DNA of 22,859 bases from Bacteroidales bacterium (lineage in GTDB: Bacteria > Bacteroidota > Bacteroidia > Bacteroidales > UBA3824), in contig JAFYFR010000039.1 in the NCBI GenBank assembly GCA_017543645.1, positions 1-22,859 on the forward strand, given 5' to 3'. Below are positions 14,598-22,487 of the stretch, piece by piece. A program made the translations under genes and the position numbers. The notes beneath the pieces are model-generated. The model worked only from the letters and a program-made list of their open reading frames with translations, was not told the origin of the DNA and searched no databases. The first letter of the stretch is position 1. The number at the start of each line of letters is the position of its first letter.

Positions 14598-17013
14598 CGA
14601 ACGGCTCGAGCTTGCTTTCAACTATCTGTTTTATACCGGACGGAACGTGTTTCTTACCGGCAAGGCGGGAACAGGAAAAACCACATTCCTGAAACATTTG
14701 AAGGAGATTTGCCCCAAGCGCTTGATTGTTACCTCGCCTACGGGTGTGGCAGCGATTAATGCCGGCGGAGTAACGCTCCATTCGTTTTTCCAACTTCCTT
14801 TCGGTCCTCAGATTCCGGGCAGCTACACCGAACCCGACCGTCGTTTTTCAAAGGGTAAAATTGACATTATCCGCTCGTTGCAACTGCTTGTGATTGACGA
14901 AATTAGTATGGTTCGCGCCGACCTGCTGGATTTGGTTGACACGGTCTTGAGGCGTTATCGGCGTTCGCAAAAACCTTTTGGCGGAGTGCAGCTGCTCTTG
15001 ATTGGTGATATGCAGCAGCTTTCGCCAGTGGTGCGTCCCGAGGACGAGGAGATTCTGCGGCCATATTACGACACTTACTACTTTTTTGGCAGTTTGGCAT
15101 GGCAGAAAACCTCGTATGTGTGCATCGAACTTAACCAGATTTTCCGTCAGACAGATACATCTTTTATCGGTTTGCTCAACGCTATTCGTAACGGACATGG
15201 GGACAAATCCACGCTCGACAAGTTAAACACAAGGTACATACCTAATTACGTTCCTGATAAAAACGATGATATTGTTACTCTCGTTACCACAAATGCTCAG
15301 GCTGATAGAATTAACTCATTGCACCTCTTAGAGTTAGACACCGAAAAACGCACTTTTACAGCCGAGGTAACAGGAGATTTCCCTGAATCGTCGTACCCCG
15401 TTGACCGCAACCTTACATTCAAGACTGGCAGCGTGGTGATGTTTATGAAAAACGACTCTGGTAACGAGCGGCATTTCTATAATGGAAAAATCGGACGCAT
15501 AACTGGTTTCGACAGCGAGGGCGTGATAGTGAGATGCAAGGGTGACGCAGAGGACATTTGTGTTAAGCCAATGCGTTGGGAAAACACAAAATACACCATC
15601 GACCCTAAAACAAAGGAGATTAGCGAGGAGGTGGCGGGAACGTTTACGCAGATTCCGCTAAAAACCGCGTGGGCTGTTACCATACACAAAAGTCAGGGCT
15701 TGACCTTCGACAATCTGCTGCTCAACGCCCACAATAGTTTTGCCCATGGACAGGTTTACGTAGCATTGAGCCGTTGCCGCACTTTGGAAGGACTGATACT
15801 TCTGCAGCCTCTGCAGGCTTCTGACATTATTTGCGACCCCACTATCAACACATTTGCCGAGCATATCCAGCACAACATGCCCGACAACAATACCCTTTCT
15901 AACGACCGCCGTCAATATTTTTTCAACCTTGTGGCAGAAATGTTCGACTTTGCCCAGATTCACGCCGCGGTGCAGACTTTGCAACGTGCTGTGGCCGAAG
16001 CTGGAACGTCGTTTGTGGGTAACACCTCTCTGCTCGATGGTGTTGACTCTAAGATTTTTGCAGATATGATGACTGTTTCGGAAAAGTTTACCGCAGTAAT
16101 CAACTCTAAATACGCATCGTCGCCCGATCCCGAACAAGAAAAAGAGCTGATAGAAAGAATATCAAAAGGATGTGTCTATTACAAGCAGAAACTTGAAGAG
16201 TATGTAAAGCCAATTTACGACTCGTTTTCGTTCGACTGCGACGACAAGGTAAAATCTAAGCGCATTAACGACAATTATGACAATTTTAACACAGTTTTCA
16301 AGGTGAAGTACGGCTGTATTTGCGCTCTTCAGGATGGTTTTGATATAAAAAAATATCTCGTAACCAAGGCTAAACTCTCAATGTCAGACGACACTGTCAA
16401 GTTGAAATCGTCTTCGGGCGCGAACACCTCGCTAAGCAAGCATCCCGAACTATATAAGATGCTGTCAACGTGGCGAAACAACAAAGCCGACGATGCCGGG
16501 CTTGAGCCGAAGGATATTCTTCCGTCGAAAACAATCCTCAGTATTTCTAATAATGTTCCAGCTGAGTATAAGGAACTTATAAAGATAAAAGGCATGGGCG
16601 GAGGACGTGGCAAAACGTTTGCGAAGGCTATTTTTGAAATTGTGGTAAATTACCGCCGTCAAAAAGGTATGGCTGTGGACGAATTGGCTTTGGAGACAGC
16701 CGCCTTTGAATCAATGAGTTCGGAGGAAAAGTCTGTTGCGATGTTAGAGGACGGATGCGATATTGCTGAGATAGCCGCAAAGCGCGGACTTGCGAAGTCT
16801 ACTGTGTACGGACATCTCGAACGTTTTGTGGCTTCGGGACGTATTCCTGCCGACGCTGTGATTTCACCTAAAATTTACGAGGAGATATGTATGTTTCTTG
16901 CCGAAAATCCTAAGTTGAAAGGTCTTGGCGAGGTACGGGCTGGACTTGGCGAAAAATACTCGTGGGACGAGATTCGTATTGCTCTTGCTGGTTACAAAAA
17001 TGATAATCAATAA
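14578..17013 (+). CDS. Pif1-like SF1B DNA helicase with RecQ-type HRDC and HTH C-terminus
   Basis: 811 residues. The helicase core has Walker A LTGKAGTGKTT (28-35), TSPTGVAAINAGG (motif Ia), LVIDEISMVRADLLD (Walker B, 107-110), IGDMQQLSPV (motif III, 143-150), the IELNQIFRQTD arginine region, and WAVTIHKSQGLTFD with YVALSRCRTLEGL as motifs V and VI, near 362-410. These identify a Pif1/RecD2-type 5'-3' helicase. Two regions normally seen at RecQ C-termini follow. An HRDC-like region spans about 624-700 (KTILSISNNVPAEYKELIKIKGMG), and a helix-turn-helix domain spans about 722-811 (DIAEIAAKRGLAKSTVYGHL). The last domain resembles the end of the RecQ encoded at 6654-8846. The likely role is replication-fork, G-quadruplex or recombination processing. 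It overlaps the Ppx/GppA gene by 20 bp and ends 3 bp before the amidase gene. The start at 14578 gives MENFKTNERLELAF, right before the core. Confidence 0.92.
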   Translation: MENFKTNERLELAFNYLFYTGRNVFLTGKAGTGKTTFLKHLKEICPKRLIVTSPTGVAAINAGGVTLHSFFQLPFGPQIPGSYTEPDRRFSKGKIDIIRSLQLLVIDEISMVRADLLDLVDTVLRRYRRSQKPFGGVQLLLIGDMQQLSPVVRPEDEEILRPYYDTYYFFGSLAWQKTSYVCIELNQIFRQTDTSFIGLLNAIRNGHGDKSTLDKLNTRYIPNYVPDKNDDIVTLVTTNAQADRINSLHLLELDTEKRTFTAEVTGDFPESSYPVDRNLTFKTGSVVMFMKNDSGNERHFYNGKIGRITGFDSEGVIVRCKGDAEDICVKPMRWENTKYTIDPKTKEISEEVAGTFTQIPLKTAWAVTIHKSQGLTFDNLLLNAHNSFAHGQVYVALSRCRTLEGLILLQPLQASDIICDPTINTFAEHIQHNMPDNNTLSNDRRQYFFNLVAEMFDFAQIHAAVQTLQRAVAEAGTSFVGNTSLLDGVDSKIFADMMTVSEKFTAVINSKYASSPDPEQEKELIERISKGCVYYKQKLEEYVKPIYDSFSFDCDDKVKSKRINDNYDNFNTVFKVKYGCICALQDGFDIKKYLVTKAKLSMSDDTVKLKSSSGANTSLSKHPELYKMLSTWRNNKADDAGLEPKDILPSKTILSISNNVPAEYKELIKIKGMGGGRGKTFAKAIFEIVVNYRRQKGMAVDELALETAAFESMSSEEKSVAMLEDGCDIAEIAAKRGLAKSTVYGHLERFVASGRIPADAVISPKIYEEICMFLAENPKLKGLGEVRAGLGEKYSWDEIRIALAGYKNDNQ

Positions 17014-17016
17014 GTT

Positions 17017-17742
17017 ATGATAATAGGTTTTTTTGAAAACAAATACATGGCTGATAGCAAAGCCAATATTGATCTGATTCAAAGTGCTATAGCCCGAAAC
17101 AGGAATGTAGAAATGTGGATACTTCCCGAGGCGTTCGACACCGGCTGCAATGTGTCTGCCGATACAGAGTTTGACGGTGAGGGCAATGTCGCGCTGTTTA
17201 AAGAGTGGTCTGCCAAGTACAAAACCGCCGTCGCCGGAAGTTTCTATGTTAGGGAAAACGGCAAGATTTTCAATCGTTTCTGCGCTATTTTGCCCGATGG
17301 AAAAGAGTATTTTTACAACAAGCGTCATCTCTTTGGCGATTTTGAGAAAAAATATGTTACACCCGGCACTCAAATCATAAGTTTTGAATATGGTGGATTC
17401 AAATTCCGCCCAATAATCTGCTATGACTTGCGTTTTCCTGTATGGTGCAGAAATACTGATAATTACGATGTGCTGTTGTGCGTGTCGCAATGGCCAAACC
17501 AGCGTCTCGGCGACCGTGCCGCGCTTTGCAAGGCCCGCGCTATTGAAAATCAGGCTTATGTCTTAAACGTTAATGCGCAAGGATTTAGCAAAGCGGACAC
17601 TCCTGTGTTTAATGAGGAAGTAAAACAGGTGCGCGGCAGCAAGTCTTGGGTGAAAATCATACTTTCAAAAAATTATATCAACAGAATACGAACTTCAAAA
17701 AAGTATCTCGCCGACAGAGATGATTTTACAATAAATGTATGA
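17017..17742 (+). CDS. Nitrilase-fold (carbon-nitrogen hydrolase) amidase
   Basis: 241 residues, slightly short for the family. The Glu-Lys-Cys catalytic triad is complete: E38 in ILPEAFDTG, K102 in YNKRHLFGD and C135 in IICYDLRFPVW. The pattern RFPVW plus SQWPNQR and the KARAIENQAYVLNVN block place it near the omega-amidase/NIT2/YafV branch. That branch hydrolyses alpha-keto-omega-amides such as 2-oxoglutaramate or 2-oxosuccinamate and serves metabolite repair. The exact substrate is inference. It is cytoplasmic, with no signal peptide. It begins 3 bp after the Pif1-like stop codon, and its stop overlaps the next ATG (ATGA, 17739-17742), so it is in the same operon as DNA/RNA enzymes and secreted ankyrin proteins, an odd mixture. 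The N-terminus starts directly with the first beta strand, which may explain the short length. Confidence 0.9.
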   Translation: MIIGFFENKYMADSKANIDLIQSAIARNRNVEMWILPEAFDTGCNVSADTEFDGEGNVALFKEWSAKYKTAVAGSFYVRENGKIFNRFCAILPDGKEYFYNKRHLFGDFEKKYVTPGTQIISFEYGGFKFRPIICYDLRFPVWCRNTDNYDVLLCVSQWPNQRLGDRAALCKARAIENQAYVLNVNAQGFSKADTPVFNEEVKQVRGSKSWVKIILSKNYINRIRTSKKYLADRDDFTINV

Positions 17743-19139
17743 AAATTAAAGTTTTAATATTATCGTTATTGGTTTTGACATTAGCACAGAACATTTTGGC
17801 GCAAGAGGCTGGGGATGCCGACAACGCCCTTATTGAAGCCTGCAAACAAAACAAGTATGAAAACGTCAAACTTCTCCTTCCTCAGATTGCGGGAAAGGTA
17901 AACTATTATGATATTGATGGTTTCACGGCTCTGATGTACGCCTCCGACAACGGCAACGATTCCATTGTGCAACTTTTGCTCGAATATGGCGCAGACCCTA
18001 ATCTTGAGAGTTTGTACAAGAATGTTGTGCCGCCATTGACCAATACTGTTTTGCTCAACAATCCGCGGATGCTTGACCTGATGTTGCAATATAACGGCAA
18101 TCCAAATCTTGTTGACTCATTGCGGCATTATTCGCTGCTGCATTACGCTGTTGCGTATGGATATTTGGAATGTGCCGATGTTTTGCTGTACCATCGTGCC
18201 AATCCAAACCAGGTTACAAAAATTCTCGGAAACACCTATTTGGGCCACTATCTTCGGACTCCTTTGCAAATGGCTGTTTCTTACAGCGATACCATTATGG
18301 CTCAGTTGCTAATCGACTATGGCGCAAATGTCAATACCACGGCAGGCAATATCACTCCTCTCGCCATGGCTGTTTCCAAAAACGACTATCCTACTGCGGA
18401 TTTTCTTTTACGGCATGGCGCGGATGCCAATCTCCCATCAAAACAAGGCGCACCTATCGTATATTCAGCCATTTACGCCGACAGTAAGATGTCGCAGCTG
18501 CTTATCGACCATGGCGCAAGGCTTAACGCTACCGATTCCGAAGGCAGCAATCTTGCTACAATTGCTTTTCAATACGGCAAAACCGACAACCGCATTTTCT
18601 TTGAATCCAAGGGTGTTACTAACTCAAAAGTGTTTATCCCGTCGGCTGTTACGCTGTCTTTCGCAAATGAATTCTGCCGTAATGAATATCGGATGGGTTT
18701 TCGTGTAGGTTTTCATGAAACACATTTCAACACATTGATTTACATCGGAGTGTCGTTTCGTCCGACATATAAGACCGCTTTTGTGGAACGCTCCGAAAAG
18801 TCGTACTGGCAGTTGCGCGAAAAACGTACTATGATGCAACTCGGAATCGAAAAACGCCTTTCGTTCCATCATCAACGCCGTCCCGACCTTGGCGCATATA
18901 TCGGCTATCAGTTTGCCTATTGCGGCGGCAAATACGACGGTGCTATTGATAAAAAACCAGACAGAGAGGTGTTTCATTCTCCGTCGGTGGGCTTGTACCA
19001 ACGTTTTTCGGGCATCGGCATAAGCTCCGGCTACCGCTACTACGGCTACTCCAACACCATTTGCGCACCTAAGCACACTGCCGAAATTAACCTTATGATT
19101 TATTTTAATTTTTATAGAAAAAAAAGTTTTGTCGGGTAG
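17739..19139 (+). CDS. Secreted ankyrin-repeat protein with C-terminal beta-barrel-like domain (copy 1)
   Basis: 466 residues. A Sec signal peptide (MKIKVLILSLLVLTLAQNILAQ) probably ends near residue 22. Ankyrin repeats fill about 27-295; recurring units include GFTALMYASDNGNDSIVQLL, YGADPN, YSLLHYAVAYGYLECADVLL, TPLQMAV and SNLATIAF. Residues about 299-460 change to alternating hydrophobic/polar strands rich in Gly, Tyr and Phe and end LMIYFNFYRKK. This resembles a small outer-membrane beta barrel with an aromatic-rich last strand. The predicted form is a periplasmic ankyrin domain held by an outer-membrane barrel. The ATG overlaps the amidase stop by 4 bp, so the genes are translationally coupled. 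A paralogue of the same architecture follows 58 bp later. Partners and function are unknown. The barrel assignment is inference from pattern; the ankyrin repeats and signal peptide are clear. Confidence 0.88.
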   Translation: MKIKVLILSLLVLTLAQNILAQEAGDADNALIEACKQNKYENVKLLLPQIAGKVNYYDIDGFTALMYASDNGNDSIVQLLLEYGADPNLESLYKNVVPPLTNTVLLNNPRMLDLMLQYNGNPNLVDSLRHYSLLHYAVAYGYLECADVLLYHRANPNQVTKILGNTYLGHYLRTPLQMAVSYSDTIMAQLLIDYGANVNTTAGNITPLAMAVSKNDYPTADFLLRHGADANLPSKQGAPIVYSAIYADSKMSQLLIDHGARLNATDSEGSNLATIAFQYGKTDNRIFFESKGVTNSKVFIPSAVTLSFANEFCRNEYRMGFRVGFHETHFNTLIYIGVSFRPTYKTAFVERSEKSYWQLREKRTMMQLGIEKRLSFHHQRRPDLGAYIGYQFAYCGGKYDGAIDKKPDREVFHSPSVGLYQRFSGIGISSGYRYYGYSNTICAPKHTAEINLMIYFNFYRKKSFVG

Positions 19140-19197
19140 GGGGATTGTTTGCGTTTAAATGTCATAATAACGGATTAACACTTAAAAAAATTAGAGT

Positions 19198-20559
19198 ATG
19201 GCATTTTCCCGCATTTTGTTTCTGACGCTTTTGTTGGCAGTTCCGTTGCATCTATCCGCTCAAAACAATTATCTGATGCTTGCTTGTAAAACTGGTAATT
19301 ATAAGGTAGTTAGCATGTTTTTGCAGCAAAATGGCGACCCAAATAGTCCTGATAAAAACGGTGTTACGCCGCTGATGTATGCCTCTGAGTGTGACAACGA
19401 TTCTGTTTGCGAGCTTCTTCTTAGTTTCGGTGCAAATCCCAATGCCATGGCTCATGTCAACGGTGCTGTGCCTCCTATCACCAATACCGTTATACAGAAC
19501 AATCCCCGGATGCTCGACCTTATGCTGCAATTTGGCGGCGACCCTAATCTTATGGACAATGCCGATTTCCTTACGCCTCTTCATTACGCGGTAAGGAATG
19601 GTTATTTGGAGTGTGCCGATGTGTTGTTGTTTCATGGTGCGCATCCCAACAAAGTGTGTCGGCATAAAAATCCGCTTCAGATAGCCGCGTATTATGGTGA
19701 TACCTTGATGGCTGAACTGCTGTTGAACCATGGAGGTGATATTAATGCCAAACCTTCCGATATTTCACCGCTTTGTATAGCTGTTCAGCGTAATGACACC
19801 GCTACAGCCGTTTGGCTGATACGCCACGGTGCGGATGTTAACGAGCAGTGCCGCCTCGGTGCGCCAATTGTATACAGTGCTTTGTATGCCGATGCCAAAA
19901 TGTCCGAACTGCTTTGTGCCAACGGTGCCGATATTAACTCGCTGAGTGCTACTGGCAAAAACCTCGCCACCATCAGCCTTATGTCTGGTAATCGTGAAAA
20001 CCAGCAATATTTTGAGAGTCATGGTGCTGGCAAGGCGAAAAAACTGATTCTCGGGTCTGTGTCGGCAGCATATTGTCATGAGTTCTATTTGCATGAGTAC
20101 CGTATGGGCATCCGCCTGGGGATTCACGAATCGCATTACAATGTTGGCATGTCGGTTGCTTACTTGTGCCGCCCATATTCGAGGTTTTCGGTTTTAGCCA
20201 AAGGAGATGGAGATTTTGTAAAATCGCACTTTCATTTGTCCGTGGCGCAGGCAGGTATCGAAAAACGTTTCTCATTCCGACAGCAACGCCTTCCCGATAT
20301 TGGCGGATATGTGGGCTGTTGCGGTTCGTTCTGTTCGGTAAAGAGCGCAGGGCAGGAGTTTAATGTGGAAAAAGAAAAAGTGATGCTTACGCCATTTTTG
20401 GGTTTGTACCAACGTTTCTCTTTTATTGGCATCTCCGCAGGTTACAAATATTATCCTATGCAGGATTTTATCGATTCGCCAAACCACATGGCAGAAATAG
20501 CCTTGATGGCATATTTTAATACTAACCGGCGTGGTTTAGGCAAATTTAAGATGTATTAG
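19198..20559 (+). CDS. Secreted ankyrin-repeat protein with C-terminal beta-barrel-like domain (copy 2)
   Basis: 453 residues, a clear tandem paralogue of the gene just upstream. It has a signal peptide (MAFSRILFLTLLLAVPLHLSAQ, about 1-22), ankyrin repeats over about 24-275 (GVTPLMYASECDNDSVCELL, LTPLHYAVRNGYLECADVLL, NPLQIAAYYGDTLMAELLL, RHGADVN) and the same C-terminal domain over about 283-445. Blocks shared between the copies in that domain are EYRMGxRxGxHExHxN, GIEKRxSFxxQRxPDxGxYxG and GLYQRFSxIGISxGYxYY. The first copy has about nine extra residues near the KILGNTYLGHYLR insertion. The stop codon overlaps the stop of the convergent MutS-like gene by 4 bp, leaving no room for a terminator between them. 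Function is unknown. The duplication suggests selection for two related but diverged cell-envelope binding proteins, or toxin/immunity-like pairing; both ideas are inference. Confidence 0.88.
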   Translation: MAFSRILFLTLLLAVPLHLSAQNNYLMLACKTGNYKVVSMFLQQNGDPNSPDKNGVTPLMYASECDNDSVCELLLSFGANPNAMAHVNGAVPPITNTVIQNNPRMLDLMLQFGGDPNLMDNADFLTPLHYAVRNGYLECADVLLFHGAHPNKVCRHKNPLQIAAYYGDTLMAELLLNHGGDINAKPSDISPLCIAVQRNDTATAVWLIRHGADVNEQCRLGAPIVYSALYADAKMSELLCANGADINSLSATGKNLATISLMSGNRENQQYFESHGAGKAKKLILGSVSAAYCHEFYLHEYRMGIRLGIHESHYNVGMSVAYLCRPYSRFSVLAKGDGDFVKSHFHLSVAQAGIEKRFSFRQQRLPDIGGYVGCCGSFCSVKSAGQEFNVEKEKVMLTPFLGLYQRFSFIGISAGYKYYPMQDFIDSPNHMAEIALMAYFNTNRRGLGKFKMY

Positions 20560-22337
20560 ATTATGCCCATCTTTTTCATCAAGTAGCTTGCATTCAAGTT
20601 TTTAGAAATACCGTCTTTTAAGGTGTAGTCGAACAGGAGTTCGTCGCCTTGGAACGAGATTTCAAAGCATTTGGTGTCGATGTTTTGAGGATATGTTGAT
20701 TTCATTGTGCCAATGTCGATGTCGTGTGTGGCGAATACTCCGTAACAGTTGTATTTGAGGAGTTTTTCTATGAATTTCTGACTGCCGTCGTGCTTGTCTT
20801 TGCTGTTGGTGCCGCGCAACATTTCGTCAACGATTACAAATAGCGTTGCGCCGCTTTCGAGTTTTTCTATGATTTTTTGCAGACGTTTTAGTTCGGCAAA
20901 AAAGTATGATTCGCTCTCTTGCACGCTGTCGCTTGTGCGTATGCTTGTGAGGATTTCTACTGGCGAAAACTCAAAACTTTCGGCACATACAACCGCTCCT
21001 AATTGACTCAGTATTAGGTTTGTACCGATAGTTCGCAGATATGTGCTCTTGCCCGCCATGTTTGCTCCTGTGAGTATTACAAGATAGTTGCGGTCAGAAA
21101 AACTGATGTTGTTTCTCACGCATTTTTCGTCTTTTATCAAAGGATGACCAGCTTTTTGGGCGTTGAGAACAAACTGTTTTTCAGTCGGTTTTGGAAAACA
21201 CCATTGCGGATTGTTGAATTTCAGGTTGGCAAGGCTGAACAGAAAATCGTATTCGGCAATGATGTCAAACCATCGTTTAATTTCGCCACAGAATTTTCGC
21301 TCCCAGTTTTCAAACTTGGTGTTTACAATCATGTCGTAACAGAACAAACCCTCGCCAAAAAACAGAATCATAAGGTTGTGCCGGTGTTCGTAACTCTGCG
21401 AAATATCAGCAAGTTCGCCCAATGCTTTTGAAATGGTCTTGGATTTGATTTCGCCAGCGAATTTTTCAGGAACGTTGTTGATATTTTCAATGATGTGAAA
21501 CAGCGAATGGTATTTTTTGAACGTCTTGGCTGTTTTTTCAATCTTGTTGCTCAACTCATTAGTTTTCTTGCTGTTAACCGAAAAAATAGTCATTTGTGCC
21601 AAAAACAGTGCCGACGGAACATAAACGCTCACGATGTTGATCGATGAAAGAATTATGGTTGACAATGTGCTTATAATAAGCACTGTTGCAATAATTCGCC
21701 AAATCGGTGAATTGGTAAAATAATATTCTGCCTTGGAAATGTTTTCGATTGTTTGGTCAGAAATATCGTCGTTGTACATTCTGCCCACGGCAATGAATTG
21801 TTGACGTGCGTCTACTTCGTTTTCAAAAAGCGTGGTATTGCGCTGTGTTTCAAGTATTTGATTGATATTTTTTGAGGAATGAATAAATCCGTTGGCAAGT
21901 AGTTCGTAGCCGCCTTTGGTTATAGTGCGGTTAACTTTTTGGAAGATAGATTTCTTGCCGAAGATGTCTAAATCGTAGGTGAACGGGTGCGACGTGTCGA
22001 TAAATTTTTCGCCGCCGTCAAAGTCGGAGTTGTCGTTGTCCAAGGCTTTTAGTTCGCTTGCGTTTATGTCGCGGAGATTTTTATTGATGTTCTTTTTGTA
22101 TTGATAATCAGTGTTTTTCTTTACAAAATATAGAAAAACAATTATTGTTGCAATTATCACCGCAGTCATTATAGCCATCGAATAATTTGCCATGATAATT
22201 GCGAGAGCTGTACCTGCTATAAATGATAATCCTCTCATAATGTTAGAGTTACGTTCCTTCTTGCGGTACATTTCGTATTTTTCGGTGTATAAATTCAGCT
22301 TGCGGCTGTAAAAATCTTTGAGTTCGGTGTGGTTCAT
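20556..22337 (-). CDS. Membrane-anchored MutS-family ATPase
   Basis: 593 residues. The C-terminal MutS domain V ATPase (about 395-593) is clear: Walker A LTGANMAGKSTYLRTIG (422-438, K430), the TSDSVQESESYFFAEL segment that matches the MutS signature region, Walker B FVIVDEMLRGTNSKD (500-514, D504/E505) and FATHDID (535-541). Residues about 255-390 look like the helical lever/core. The mismatch-recognition and connector domains of MutS1 are absent, and so is the Smr domain of MutS2. Two hydrophobic regions, about 35-72 and 212-254, each long enough for two helices, predict four transmembrane segments. The ATPase domain is probably cytoplasmic. Bacteroidota commonly have such proteins annotated as MutS, but a mismatch-repair role is unlikely. 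It is transcribed alone and convergently with the second ankyrin gene. The ATG at 22337 precedes a basic amphipathic stretch and then the first membrane segment. Confidence 0.9.
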   Translation of the reverse strand: MNHTELKDFYSRKLNLYTEKYEMYRKKERNSNIMRGLSFIAGTALAIIMANYSMAIMTAVIIATIIVFLYFVKKNTDYQYKKNINKNLRDINASELKALDNDNSDFDGGEKFIDTSHPFTYDLDIFGKKSIFQKVNRTITKGGYELLANGFIHSSKNINQILETQRNTTLFENEVDARQQFIAVGRMYNDDISDQTIENISKAEYYFTNSPIWRIIATVLIISTLSTIILSSINIVSVYVPSALFLAQMTIFSVNSKKTNELSNKIEKTAKTFKKYHSLFHIIENINNVPEKFAGEIKSKTISKALGELADISQSYEHRHNLMILFFGEGLFCYDMIVNTKFENWERKFCGEIKRWFDIIAEYDFLFSLANLKFNNPQWCFPKPTEKQFVLNAQKAGHPLIKDEKCVRNNISFSDRNYLVILTGANMAGKSTYLRTIGTNLILSQLGAVVCAESFEFSPVEILTSIRTSDSVQESESYFFAELKRLQKIIEKLESGATLFVIVDEMLRGTNSKDKHDGSQKFIEKLLKYNCYGVFATHDIDIGTMKSTYPQNIDTKCFEISFQGDELLFDYTLKDGISKNLNASYLMKKMGII

Positions 22338-22353
22338 GTTCTTAATTTTGCGG

Positions 22354-22385
22354 CAAAGGTTATAAATTGTTTTCTTTTTTGCAAA
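22354..22385 (-). promoter_or_regulatory. Possible promoter of the membrane MutS-like gene
   Basis: On the minus strand: TTTG at 22385-22382, a 20 nt spacer, then AACCTTTG at 22361-22354 (one mismatch to TAnnTTTG). It ends about 16 bp before the start codon. The spacing is the same as for the other promoters here. Confidence 0.42.
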
Positions 22386-22431
22386 TATGATGGGAATTGT
22401 TTAAATATACAATGTATATCTAAGTTTTATT

Positions 22432-22463
22432 TTTGCTGTTTTATAAATAAATCATTATTTTTG
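22432..22463 (+). promoter_or_regulatory. Consensus Bacteroidota promoter for the Rpn-family gene
   Basis: TTTG at 22432-22435, a 20 nt spacer and TATTTTTG at 22456-22463, a perfect -7 match, 24 bp before the ATG at 22488. A second TATTTTTG lies at 22428-22435, so the -33 element of the first promoter is itself a perfect -7 sequence. The upstream copy lacks a clear TTTG at the right distance. Confidence 0.55.
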
Positions 22464-22487
22464 CAGAAAACTTTTATTTGAGGAACT

